From: Campylobacter sp. VBCF_01 NA2
GTDB lineage: Bacteria; Campylobacterota; Campylobacteria; Campylobacterales; Campylobacteraceae
Assembly (NCBI RefSeq): GCF_027797205.1
Contig: NZ_CP115607.1
Span: 372,001 to 436,000 of the forward strand
Direction: 5' to 3'
Length of the DNA: 64,000 bases
Shown here piece by piece: positions 53,796 to 63,185 of this stretch. Position 1 is the stretch's first letter. Each line of letters begins with the position of its first letter. The translations under genes and the position numbers were made by a program. Under the pieces are notes generated by a model, which saw nothing but the letters and a program-made list of their open reading frames with translations, was not told where the DNA came from and searched no databases.

Positions 53796-55964
53796 ATGTC
53801 ACAAAAATTTAACCTAAACATAGTCGGAATGACCTGCGTGAATTGCTCGAACGCAATCGAGCGAGTTACGCGCAAGATTGAGGGTGTAGAAAGCGTAAAT
53901 GTGAGCTTCACAGCTGGGTTCGGCGAATTTGAAGTCGCAAATGAAGCCGTCCTAGACGCCGTAAAAGCGAAAATCACAAAACTAGGCTATGAAATCGCCA
54001 CAAACTACGAAGAGCTAGAAGCCAAAAAGGCGCGAAATTTAAAAAATATGCTTTTTAAATTCGTTTTAGCCGTGATTTTAGCGTGTTTTATAATGCTAAT
54101 CGAAATGAAATCAAATTTCGGCTTCGCCGTAAAAGCCTCGATTTGCGCTGTGCTGGGCGCCGTCGTGCTAGGCTTTTGTGGCAAAAACTTCTTTTACCAC
54201 GCCTATGGGTCGCTAAAAAACAAAAACTACGATATGAATGTTCTGGTTTCGCTTGGCTCGTCTGCGGCGTATTTGTATTCGCTAGGAAGTGCGATTTTTG
54301 TCTATTTTAAGGGCGGAAACGAGTGGGCGAATTTGTATTTTAGCTCGTCAGCGATGATAATTGCTTTCATATTGCTAGGAAAATACCTTGAAGAGCGAAG
54401 CAAACTTAAAGCCAATGATTATATTAAAAAACTTATCGATTTAAGCCCAAAAAAGGCGGTTTTGATTAACCCAGACGGCACGACAAGCGAAATTTTGGCT
54501 AACGAACTAAAACCCGGCGATAAAGTTTTAGTCAAAAACGGCGCGCAAATCCCGGGCGACGGCATAGTCATAGAAGGCGCGGCTGAAATTGATACAAGCC
54601 TTATAACCGGCGAGAGTTTAGCCGTTTTTAAAAAGGTCGGTGACACGGTAAATGCTGGGTGCGTGAGCGTAGAGGGAATTTTGCAGGTCGAAATCACCAA
54701 ATTTTCGCACCAAAGCGTTTTGGCTGAAATCAAAATTTTACTCAGCGAAGCAGGAAGCAAAAAAATGCCGATTTCTCGCTTTGCCGATAAGATCGCAAAT
54801 ATCTTTGTGCCAAGCGTGATTTTTATCGCCGTTTGCGTGTTTGTGATTTGGCTAGTCGCTGGGAAAGCCTATATTGGCCTGCTTTGCGCAATTTGCGTTT
54901 TGATTATTTCATGCCCTTGTGCTTTGGGTTTGGCTACGCCCATTGCGATAGTTTGTGCTATTTCAAATGCCGCTAAAAACGGCGTTTTGGTGAAAAACCC
55001 GGAAGTTTTAGAAATCCTAAAAGATACGAAAATCGCCGTTTTTGACAAAACAGGCACACTAAGCAAAGGCGAAATTTCGGTAAATTTTACAAATTTAAGC
55101 GATGAAAATCTCGCACTAATCGCAAGCGTGCAAATGCTAAGCGAACATCCGATTTCAAAGGCGATTGTGAAATTTGCGAAAGAAAAAGGGCTTAAATTTG
55201 CTAAAATTGACGGGGAATTTGAGAGCCTGCTAGGGCGAGGCATAAAGGCGAAAAACGGCGAATTTACGCTACTAGCGGGAAATAAAGAGCTTTTAAATGA
55301 AAACGGCGTGGAATTTGAAATTCCAAAAAATGCAGATGAGTTTTTGTGCGATGGCTTTGGCGTGATTTTTGTGGCTATAAATGCCGAATTCGTGGGCTTT
55401 GTGGCACTTAGCGACATTTTGCGAGATGAAGCCGTAGAGTGCATAAACACACTTAAAAATCAAGGCATAAAAACCATAATGCTAACAGGCGATAACGCCA
55501 AAACAGCGAATTTCATCGGCAAAAATTTAGGCGTAGATGAGATCATAAGCGAAGTTTTGCCAAGCCAAAAATATGAATTTATAGCAAATTTAAAAAACAG
55601 CGAAAAAGTCCTTTTCATAGGGGACGGCATAAACGACGCTCCGTCTCTTAAAACCGCAGACATAGGCGTCGCGATGAACTCAGGCAGCGACATCGCCAAG
55701 GGTGCCGGAGATATAATCTTTATCAAAAATGACTTGCGAAATTTGGCTTATTTGATAAATTTGTCGCAAAAAACCATGACGACGATAAAACAAAACCTTT
55801 TTTGGGCGTTTTTTTACAATCTCATCTGCATACCTGTGGCGGCTGGAATTTTATATCCTTTATGTGGAGTACTACTAAAACCGATGTTTGGCGCAGCAGC
55901 AATGTGTTTTAGCTCGGTAACCGTGGTGCTAAATTCAATCCGCCTAAAATTTGCGAAAATTTAA
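53796..55964 (+). CDS. copA: Copper-exporting P1B-type ATPase CopA
   Basis: A 722-residue pump. One N-terminal heavy-metal domain (GMTCVNCSNAI at 10-20), then membrane helices with the CPC ion site at 373-375 (ISCPCALGLATP), the phosphorylated Asp417 in DKTGT, the HP dipeptide in SEHPISKAI, and GDGINDAPSL. It exports Cu(I) from the cytoplasm. It forms an operon with the chaperone gene. Confidence 0.95.
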   Translation: MSQKFNLNIVGMTCVNCSNAIERVTRKIEGVESVNVSFTAGFGEFEVANEAVLDAVKAKITKLGYEIATNYEELEAKKARNLKNMLFKFVLAVILACFIMLIEMKSNFGFAVKASICAVLGAVVLGFCGKNFFYHAYGSLKNKNYDMNVLVSLGSSAAYLYSLGSAIFVYFKGGNEWANLYFSSSAMIIAFILLGKYLEERSKLKANDYIKKLIDLSPKKAVLINPDGTTSEILANELKPGDKVLVKNGAQIPGDGIVIEGAAEIDTSLITGESLAVFKKVGDTVNAGCVSVEGILQVEITKFSHQSVLAEIKILLSEAGSKKMPISRFADKIANIFVPSVIFIAVCVFVIWLVAGKAYIGLLCAICVLIISCPCALGLATPIAIVCAISNAAKNGVLVKNPEVLEILKDTKIAVFDKTGTLSKGEISVNFTNLSDENLALIASVQMLSEHPISKAIVKFAKEKGLKFAKIDGEFESLLGRGIKAKNGEFTLLAGNKELLNENGVEFEIPKNADEFLCDGFGVIFVAINAEFVGFVALSDILRDEAVECINTLKNQGIKTIMLTGDNAKTANFIGKNLGVDEIISEVLPSQKYEFIANLKNSEKVLFIGDGINDAPSLKTADIGVAMNSGSDIAKGAGDIIFIKNDLRNLAYLINLSQKTMTTIKQNLFWAFFYNLICIPVAAGILYPLCGVLLKPMFGAAAMCFSSVTVVLNSIRLKFAKI

Positions 55965-56096
55965 AATTTAAATTGTTTTGAATTTTGCTAATGCAAATTT
56001 CTTGCAATGAGTGCAAATTTAAAATTCCTGTGAATTTAACTATTTAATCAAATTTATTGTAAAATTGTCCGAAATTTTACCAAAAAGGGGCAAAAT

Positions 56097-58646
56097 ATGG
56101 ACTTTTTACAAAACTACGAATCCAGCGTAAATGAGCGCGCGAAGCTAGGTATCCCGCCACTAGCACTTAGCGCCGAGCAAACCAAGCAGCTATGCGAAAT
56201 CCTAAAAACCAATCCAAGCGAAAAATTAATCGAAATTTTAAAAACACGCATTAACCCTGGCGTCGATGATGCCGCTAAAATCAAGGCTGAGTTTTTGGGC
56301 GAAATCATAAACGGCGATTGTAGCGTGGCTGGCATTAGCAAAGATGAGGCTTTTGTGATGTTAGAGCGTATGCTTGGCGGATACAGCGTGATTGAGCTAA
56401 TTCGCGCATTACAAAGCGCAGATGAAGCCACCGCAAAGGGTGCAGCAGTGGCTCTTGGTAGGACGATTTTCGTGCATGATTATTTCGTAGAGGTCGCAAG
56501 GCTGGCAAAAAAGGGCAACGCTCACGCAAAAGCTGTGCTTGAAGCGTGGGCGAATATGGAGTGGTTTAGGGCGAAAAAATCTCTGAGCGAGTGTATCAAA
56601 GGCGTGGTTTTCAAGGTCGCTGGCGAGACAAACACAGATGATTTAAGCCCTGCTAGCGAGGCTTTCACGCGTTCGGATATCCCGCTTCACGCTCTAAGCA
56701 TGCTTAGCAAACGCCAAGCCGGTAGCCTAGAAACAATCGCCCAGCTTAAAAAAAGCGGTAGGCAGGTCGTGTATGTGGGCGATGTCGTAGGAACGGGAAG
56801 TAGCCGTAAAAGTGGCGTGAATTCGGTTCAATGGCATATCGGCGAGGAAATTTATGGTATCCCAAACAAAAAAACAGGCGGTGTAATCATAGGCTCGGTC
56901 ATCGCGCCGATTTTTTTCAACACAGCCCAAGATAGCGGTGCTCTGCCAATCGAAGCGAGTGTGGAAAACCTCGAAATGGGCGATGAAATCGAGATTTATC
57001 CATACAAGGGCGAGATTGTCAAAAATGGCGAGGTTGTTTGCAAATTTAGCCTGAGCCCAAATACGATTTTCGATGAATACAAAGCCGGCGGGCGAATCCC
57101 GCTAATCATCGCAAGAGGGCTTTGCGCTAAGGCTAGAAAAGAGCTAGGCTTAGGCGATGATGAGATTTTTACTAGACCAGAGCAACCTAAATTTGACGAG
57201 AGCGCAGGTTACACTCTCGCGCAAAAAATCGTCGGCAAAGCCTGTGGCATGGCGGGCGTGAGAGCTGGTATGTATGTCGAGCCACTCACGCTAACTGTGG
57301 GTTCGCAAGACACCACAGGCCCTATGACGCGCGATGAGATTAAAGAGCTTGCTAGCCTTGGATTTGGCGCAGATTTCGTGCTTCAAAGCTTTTGCCACAC
57401 AGCAGCCTATCCTAAGCCAAGCGATACTATCACGCACCGAACACTTCCGCCTTTTATGAGTAGTCGTGGTGGCGTGGCACTACGCCCAGGGGACGGAGTA
57501 ATCCACTCATGGCTAAATCGTATGGTGCTCCCTGATAGCGTAGGTACGGGCGGAGATAGCCACACGAGATTTCCAATCGGCATTAGCTTTCCAGCAGGTA
57601 GCGGTCTAGTAGCGTTTGCAGCAGTTACTGGAAGTATGCCACTAAATATGCCAGAATCTGTGCTTGTGAGATTTAAGGGCAAGTTGCAAGAGGGCATTAC
57701 TTTGCGCGATTTGGTAAATGCAATTCCTTACTATGCGATTAAAAAAGGCTTATTGAGCGTCGAGAAAAAGGGCAAGAAAAATATATTTGCAGGCAAAATT
57801 TTAGAGATTGAAGGGCTTGAAAATTTAAAGGCCGAGCAGGCTTTCGAGCTAAGCGACGCTAGCGCTGAGAGAAGTGCAGCGGCGTGCGCAATCGCGCTAA
57901 ATACCGAGAGTGTGTGCGAATACATACGCTCAAATATCGCTCTAATCGACGCTATGATAAAAGCTGGTTATCAAAACAGCGACGCACTAGCTATAAGGGG
58001 CGAAAAAATGAAAAAATGGCTAGAAAATCCGACACTTCTAAAAGCCGATGAAAACGCAAAATACGCAGAAGTGATTGAAATAGATTTGGGTGAGATTACA
58101 GAGCCGATTTTAGCCTGCCCTAATGACCCTGACGATGTCGCAACGCTAAGCGAAATTTTAGCCGATGAGACAAGGGCGAAAAATATCGATGAGGTTTTCA
58201 TCGGAAGTTGTATGACAAATATCGGGCATTATCGCGCCGCAGCGCAGATTTTAAAGGGTAGCGCGCAAACACCAGCCCGCCTTTGGATAGCACCGCCTAC
58301 GAAAATGGACGAGGCAAAACTCAAAGAAGAGGGCGTGTATAGCGTATTTGGTGCGGTAGGAGCGCGCACAGAGGTGCCTGGGTGCTCGCTGTGTATGGGA
58401 AATCAAGCGCGCGTAAAAGATAATGCGGTCGTGGTCTCAACTTCGACTAGAAATTTCGATAATCGCATGGGTATGGGCGCTAAGGTATATTTAGCCAGTG
58501 CCGAATTAGCCGCTGTTTGCGCGATGCTAGGCAGAATTCCTAGCGCGAGGGAATACAAAGAGATAGTGCGCGAGAAATTAAATGGCAAAAATAGCGAAAT
58601 TTATCGTTATTTAAATTTTAACGAGGAAGAAAATTTCGCGCTCTAA
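56097..58646 (+). CDS. acnB: Aconitate hydratase B
   Basis: An 849-residue AcnB. The HEAT-like N-terminal domain and swivel domain come first ([19 protein letters not shown]), followed by the catalytic part. Cluster cysteines are in [11 protein letters not shown] and [13 protein letters not shown]. It isomerises citrate to isocitrate in the citric acid cycle, and AcnB can double as an mRNA-binding iron sensor. A weak hairpin follows. Confidence 0.97.
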   Translation: MDFLQNYESSVNERAKLGIPPLALSAEQTKQLCEILKTNPSEKLIEILKTRINPGVDDAAKIKAEFLGEIINGDCSVAGISKDEAFVMLERMLGGYSVIELIRALQSADEATAKGAAVALGRTIFVHDYFVEVARLAKKGNAHAKAVLEAWANMEWFRAKKSLSECIKGVVFKVAGETNTDDLSPASEAFTRSDIPLHALSMLSKRQAGSLETIAQLKKSGRQVVYVGDVVGTGSSRKSGVNSVQWHIGEEIYGIPNKKTGGVIIGSVIAPIFFNTAQDSGALPIEASVENLEMGDEIEIYPYKGEIVKNGEVVCKFSLSPNTIFDEYKAGGRIPLIIARGLCAKARKELGLGDDEIFTRPEQPKFDESAGYTLAQKIVGKACGMAGVRAGMYVEPLTLTVGSQDTTGPMTRDEIKELASLGFGADFVLQSFCHTAAYPKPSDTITHRTLPPFMSSRGGVALRPGDGVIHSWLNRMVLPDSVGTGGDSHTRFPIGISFPAGSGLVAFAAVTGSMPLNMPESVLVRFKGKLQEGITLRDLVNAIPYYAIKKGLLSVEKKGKKNIFAGKILEIEGLENLKAEQAFELSDASAERSAAACAIALNTESVCEYIRSNIALIDAMIKAGYQNSDALAIRGEKMKKWLENPTLLKADENAKYAEVIEIDLGEITEPILACPNDPDDVATLSEILADETRAKNIDEVFIGSCMTNIGHYRAAAQILKGSAQTPARLWIAPPTKMDEAKLKEEGVYSVFGAVGARTEVPGCSLCMGNQARVKDNAVVVSTSTRNFDNRMGMGAKVYLASAELAAVCAMLGRIPSAREYKEIVREKLNGKNSEIYRYLNFNEEENFAL

Positions 58647-58654
58647 GCCACGAA

Positions 58655-58673
58655 TTAGCGCATTTTGCGCTAA
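58655..58673 (+). terminator. Hairpin after acnB
   Basis: TTAGCGC at 58655-58661 pairs with GCGCTAA at 58667-58673. There is only a short T-run, so termination is uncertain. Confidence 0.45.
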
Positions 58674-58731
58674 TAAGTTTAAATAAGCAAAATTTCGCTA
58701 AAATGGCGGGTTAAATTTGACAAGGTTGGTT

Positions 58732-59976
58732 ATGCAAAGAATTTTGATTTTATGGATATTTGGCGCAATCTGTGCTTTTGGCGCGACCTGCGCCGATATC
58801 GAGGCAGATCCGAAAGCCTATTTTGCCAGCACGCCAAGCCCTAGCGAACTTTTGCTGAGCGATTATGATTGCAAGGGCTCGCTTGTAGAGGCTTCATTTT
58901 TGCGAAATTTGCAAAATTTAGCTAGGACGATTAGGAGCGAGAGTATCGAGTGCGTGGGAAACGAAGCTAGCATAAATGAGAAAAAATTCGAACGCATGTT
59001 AGCGCAGGCTGGCATGGATAGCGAGGGATTTTTGCGCGAGGCTAAGCAGAAAAATTTAGGCGCAGCGTATGCAAATGCGCTAGAAATTTTAGAATTTTAC
59101 TCTGAGCAAAAATTTATAAATTTCATAAATTTCAAAAATTTTATCTCTGAGATAAATTTGGCAAAAACGGCATTACAAAGCCATTTTAGCGCAAATTTAT
59201 CCCCAAATGAGGCTAGCGAGATTGCGGGTTTTGTGCTGAGCGAATTCGCCCTATACGCGGCTAAAAATCGCAGTATCGATGCGTATAATAAGCTCGAATT
59301 AGCCCTTAAAAACAGGGTAAATATAGATGAGTTTAATGTGCTTTTAAGCAGCGACACTTACAGCACAAACGACCTTAGCGGTGCGCTAAATTTGGCGCTT
59401 TTGCTAGGATATGATACGAAATTTATCGACGCACTTATTACGCGTGGGGCGAAGATCAACGACGGGGACGATAGCGCGCTATTTTACGCTATGTCAAATT
59501 TAAAAAATGCTAAATTTCTAATCTCCAAAGGCGCGCAAGTATCGCACAAAAATCAACTTGGCCAAACCCCGATTTTCTACGCTGTGGCTAGCAAAAACTA
59601 CGAAATGGTAAATTTCATGGTCTATAACCACGCAAGTGTCAATGTCCGCCAAATCGGCTCTACCGAAAAGGGCGCGCTAGCTTCGCTTGGCGGGTATTCG
59701 GACGCGTGTGCGTTTAATGATTTGGGTGCTAGTTTGCTAATGTATTCGGCACTACATGGAAACAAAGAAATCACCGAGCTTTTGGTCAAATCAGGCGCAG
59801 ATGAAAAAAGAGTAGATGAGGCTGGGCTAAACGCGCTTGATTACGCTATTTTTGGTGGCGATGAAAAGATTCAAGAATACCTCAAATCTATCGGACTTAA
59901 ACCTAGTGTAAGCGCGAATAATGGGGATTTCATGGGAAGCATGGCAGAGGAAAATTTCGAAGATATAGCGAACTAA
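58732..59976 (+). CDS. Exported ankyrin-repeat protein
   Basis: The 414-residue protein starts with a signal peptide (MQRILILWIFGAICAFGATC). A helical part of unknown type follows, and ankyrin repeats run from about residue 205 to 390 (GQTPIFYAVASKNYEMVNFM, GASLLMYSALHGNKEITELLV). I take the ATG at 58732 because the TTG at 58717 would break the signal peptide shape. It should bind another protein in the periplasm; the partner is unknown. Confidence 0.82.
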   Translation: MQRILILWIFGAICAFGATCADIEADPKAYFASTPSPSELLLSDYDCKGSLVEASFLRNLQNLARTIRSESIECVGNEASINEKKFERMLAQAGMDSEGFLREAKQKNLGAAYANALEILEFYSEQKFINFINFKNFISEINLAKTALQSHFSANLSPNEASEIAGFVLSEFALYAAKNRSIDAYNKLELALKNRVNIDEFNVLLSSDTYSTNDLSGALNLALLLGYDTKFIDALITRGAKINDGDDSALFYAMSNLKNAKFLISKGAQVSHKNQLGQTPIFYAVASKNYEMVNFMVYNHASVNVRQIGSTEKGALASLGGYSDACAFNDLGASLLMYSALHGNKEITELLVKSGADEKRVDEAGLNALDYAIFGGDEKIQEYLKSIGLKPSVSANNGDFMGSMAEENFEDIAN

Positions 59977-59997
59977 TCTAATACAAAAAGGAAATTT

Positions 59998-61701
59998 ATG
60001 TTTAGGATTTTATTTATTTTTTTGCTTCCGTTTTTTGTCTTTGGCGTGGAGCTTAGCCCAGCTGAAAAAAATGCAAGCATTTACGGCGCACTGACGCTGA
60101 TTCCGCCACTTGTGGCAATCGCTCTTGCATTTATCACCAAAGATGTCATTTTATCGCTATTTTTGGGCGTGTTAAGCGGGACATTTCTTATCGGTATGAA
60201 CGATAATGGCGTGCTTTCAGCCTTTGTCGTAGCTTTTACGGATTTGTGCTCGCGCGTGGTTGCCTCCATGGCTGATGCGTGGAATGCGGGAATTTTGCTT
60301 CAAGTTATGTGTATCGGAGGCTTAATCGCGCTAGTTACCAAAAGTGGCGGCACCAAAGCCCTTGCTATGTGGCTTGGGGCTAGGGCGCATACTGGGGTTA
60401 GGGCGCAAATTTACACTTGGTTTATGGGAATAATTATTTTCTTTGATGATTACGCAAACGCCCTTATTTTGGGGCCTATAATGCGTCCTTTGATGGATAG
60501 ATTTAAAATTTCGCGTGCAAAATTTGCCTTTATCATCGACGCGACAGCTGCGCCGATAACTGGAATTGCGCTGATTTCGACTTGGGTTGGGGTTGAGATT
60601 TCGGCGATTAAGGAAGCGTATGCGCAAATCGGCGTCGAGGATATCAACGCATTTACGATTTTTGTGGAGACAATCCCATATAGATTTTATAATATTTACA
60701 TGCTTTTCTTTGTCGTGGCAAGTGCTGTGATGATGAGGGAATTTGGCCCTATGTATCGCGCCGAAATGGCGTCTCGTGCTGGCAAAAATGGCGGACGGGA
60801 CTTTAAAATCGCAAATTTAGAAGATCAAGCATTTAGCCCAAAAGAGGGTATCGAACCGCGCAAGATTAATGCTTTAATTCCGCTTGGAGCGATGATTGTG
60901 CTAAGCGTGATTGGGTTTTATGCAAACGGACTTGGCGCGCTTGGCGAAGAGGAATTAAAGGCTGTGCAAGCAGATCCGTTTTCCTTCGTTTCTATTAGAA
61001 CGGCATTTAGCGGGGCTGACGCTTCCGTGGTGCTGTTTCAGGCGGCTATGTTTTCGTCGATAATCGGCATAGTTTTGGGGCTGTGGCAAAAAATTTATGG
61101 TATCAAAGAGGGGATTGAAATTTGGATTGGGGGCTGGAAAACCATGCTCACAACCGTTTTAATTCTGCTTTTTGCGTGGTCACTAAGCTCTACGATAAAA
61201 GAGCTTGGCACCTCAAAATACCTTGTCGATTTGCTAGGCGAGAGCACCCCTATGGTGCTACTTGCGCTCGTGATTTTCGTGCTAAGCTCGATTATTTCAT
61301 TTTCAACAGGCACTAGCTTTGGCACTATGGGTATCGTAACTCCACTCGCTGTGCCACTAGCTGCCTCTGTGGGGGCAAAATACGGCCTTAGCGGCGATGA
61401 ATTTCATGCTTTTATGTGTTTAAATATCAGCTCGGTTTTTACAGGGGCGATTTTTGGCGATCACTGCTCGCCGATTTCAGATACCACAATCCTCTCCTCA
61501 ATGGGCGCAGGTTGCGATCATATCGAGCATGTCAGCACTCAGCTACCTTACGCTATCGTCGTGGGTATCATCAGCACACTTTGCGGGTTTTTGCCAGCTA
61601 GCTTTGGGGTAAATGTCTGGGTCTGCCTAGTCTTTGGGCTTGGCGTAACCGTGCTTGCGATACGAATTTTAGGCAAAAAGGTAAGCGGTGAAGTGCGATA
61701 A
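59998..61701 (+). CDS. NhaC-family Na+/H+ antiporter
   Basis: A 567-residue membrane protein with about twelve helices. Typical blocks are the FFDDYANALILGPIMRP segment, APITGIALISTWVG, STGTSFGTMGI and FGDHCSPISDTTILSS. The family exchanges Na+ (or organic acids) for H+ at the inner membrane. A cleavable signal-like start (MFRILFIFLLPFFVFGVEL) precedes the first helix. The TrmA-like gene overlaps its end by 14 bases. Confidence 0.88.
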   Translation: MFRILFIFLLPFFVFGVELSPAEKNASIYGALTLIPPLVAIALAFITKDVILSLFLGVLSGTFLIGMNDNGVLSAFVVAFTDLCSRVVASMADAWNAGILLQVMCIGGLIALVTKSGGTKALAMWLGARAHTGVRAQIYTWFMGIIIFFDDYANALILGPIMRPLMDRFKISRAKFAFIIDATAAPITGIALISTWVGVEISAIKEAYAQIGVEDINAFTIFVETIPYRFYNIYMLFFVVASAVMMREFGPMYRAEMASRAGKNGGRDFKIANLEDQAFSPKEGIEPRKINALIPLGAMIVLSVIGFYANGLGALGEEELKAVQADPFSFVSIRTAFSGADASVVLFQAAMFSSIIGIVLGLWQKIYGIKEGIEIWIGGWKTMLTTVLILLFAWSLSSTIKELGTSKYLVDLLGESTPMVLLALVIFVLSSIISFSTGTSFGTMGIVTPLAVPLAASVGAKYGLSGDEFHAFMCLNISSVFTGAIFGDHCSPISDTTILSSMGAGCDHIEHVSTQLPYAIVVGIISTLCGFLPASFGVNVWVCLVFGLGVTVLAIRILGKKVSGEVR

Positions 61702-62797
61702 ATTTGGTATTTGTGGAAGTTGCGTTTATGATTTGCCTTACAAAGAGCAGTTGAATTTAAAAAAAGAGCGCATAAGCGCGGAGTTTGCGCCGTTTTATAC
61801 TGGCGAAATCGAGGTTTTTGCCTCCAAAGAAAGCGCATTTCGTTCGCGGGCTGAATTTGGGATTTTTCACGAGGGCGAGGAGCTTCATTTTAGTATGCGG
61901 GGCAGGGATAAAGAGCGTGTTTTCGTGCAAAACTGCCCTATCGTAGATGAAAAAATCCAAAGCTTTATGGATAGAGTTTTGCCGATTTTGCGGGGCGATG
62001 AGGTTTTGAAATTTAGGCTGTTTGGGTGCGAGTTTATCGCCACGAAAAATGATTTTTTATGCGTGCTTTTATATCACCGAAATGTCGTGGAAATCGAGGC
62101 AAATTTGGCAAATTTAGCCAGAAATTTAGGGCTAAATTTAATCGCTAGATCGCGCGGGAAAAAGCTCATTTTTGGCAGGGAAAATTTAGAAGACGAGTTT
62201 GAAATAAAGGGACAAGCTTATCGCTACACTTTCGAAGCTACGGCGTTTTCGCAGCCAAACAGAGGCGTTAATGAAAAGATGATTTCGTGGGTGTTAGGCG
62301 CAGTGGGCGATGAGAAAACGCCTAAAAAAGATTTGCTTGAAATGTATTGCGGACATGGGAATTTCACAATCCCGCTAAGTGCTAAATTTCGCCAAATTTT
62401 GGCAAATGAAATTAGCAAAAATAGCATAAAAAACGCACTTTTAAACGCGCAAAAAAACGGCGCCAAAAACATAAAATTTGTGCGCCTAAGCGCAGATGAG
62501 CTAATGAGCGCATTTGCTAGGAAGCGCGAATTTACCCGCTTAGAGGGGGTGGATTTGCAAGGCTATGAAATCTCGCATATTTTGGTAGATCCACCGCGCG
62601 CAGGGCTTGAAGCAAGCGTGCTAAATTTCATCAAAGATTACAAAAACATAATCTACATTTCGTGCAATCCGCAAAGTTTAAAGCAAAATTTAAGCGCACT
62701 TTGCAAAACGCATAAGTTGGAGAAATTTGCGATTTTCGATCAGTTCGCGCACACTAATCATGTCGAGTGTGGCGTGATTTTAAAGGCGTTAGCGTGA
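61688..62797 (+). CDS. trmA: TrmA-like tRNA (uracil-5-)-methyltransferase with iron-sulfur cysteines
   Basis: The 369-residue protein has the m5U methyltransferase end: EMYCGHGNF as S-adenosylmethionine site, DPPRAGL, and the catalytic cysteine in ISCNPQSL. Its N-terminus has C3, C9, C12 and C83 (CX5CX2CX70C), the [4Fe-4S] pattern known from RlmD, whereas E. coli TrmA lacks it. No TRAM domain is present. It may methylate tRNA U54 or rRNA. The start is GTG, inside the antiporter gene, and its stop overlaps the next GTG. Confidence 0.85.
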   Translation: MKCDKFGICGSCVYDLPYKEQLNLKKERISAEFAPFYTGEIEVFASKESAFRSRAEFGIFHEGEELHFSMRGRDKERVFVQNCPIVDEKIQSFMDRVLPILRGDEVLKFRLFGCEFIATKNDFLCVLLYHRNVVEIEANLANLARNLGLNLIARSRGKKLIFGRENLEDEFEIKGQAYRYTFEATAFSQPNRGVNEKMISWVLGAVGDEKTPKKDLLEMYCGHGNFTIPLSAKFRQILANEISKNSIKNALLNAQKNGAKNIKFVRLSADELMSAFARKREFTRLEGVDLQGYEISHILVDPPRAGLEASVLNFIKDYKNIIYISCNPQSLKQNLSALCKTHKLEKFAIFDQFAHTNHVECGVILKALA

Positions 62798-63183
62798 TAA
62801 GTGAAATTTTACAAAATGCCAAAAATATCGCTATCGTGGGGCTTAGCCCAAATCAGAGCAAGCCAAGCAACCGCGTGGGGCAGTATTTAGCCGCGCAAAA
62901 TTTTAAAATTTTTCCGATTTATCCTAGATTTGATGAAATTTTAGGCAGAAAGGTTTATAGAAATTTAAAAGAAATAAATGATAAAATCGACATTGTCGTT
63001 ATGTTTCGAAAAGGCGAGTTCGCAAATGCGCTTTTTAGCGATGTTTTGGCGTGTAAAGCCAAAATGCTTTGGTTGCAAGTTGGCATTTTTAACGACAGCG
63101 TGGCTTTTCTCGCGCAAAAAAATGGAGTAAATTTTATCCAAAACAAGTGCATAATGATAGAGCATAAAAATTTGAAAGGCTAA
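62794..63183 (+). CDS. CoA-binding domain protein
   Basis: The 129-residue protein is a single Rossmann CoA-binding domain (IAIVGLSPNQSKPSNRVGQYL, FPIYPRFDEILGRKVYRNL) like YccU. Its function is unknown. I prefer GTG at 62794, which overlaps the trmA stop as GTGA, to the codon at 62767. Confidence 0.87.
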   Translation: MISEILQNAKNIAIVGLSPNQSKPSNRVGQYLAAQNFKIFPIYPRFDEILGRKVYRNLKEINDKIDIVVMFRKGEFANALFSDVLACKAKMLWLQVGIFNDSVAFLAQKNGVNFIQNKCIMIEHKNLKG

Positions 63184-63185
63184 AA

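Noticed and set aside
54869-55450. Long minus-strand open frame of 193 codons opposite copA
   Set aside because: It mirrors the well-supported copA frame, is Ser/Phe-rich as antisense frames are in this genome, and has no recognisable domain.
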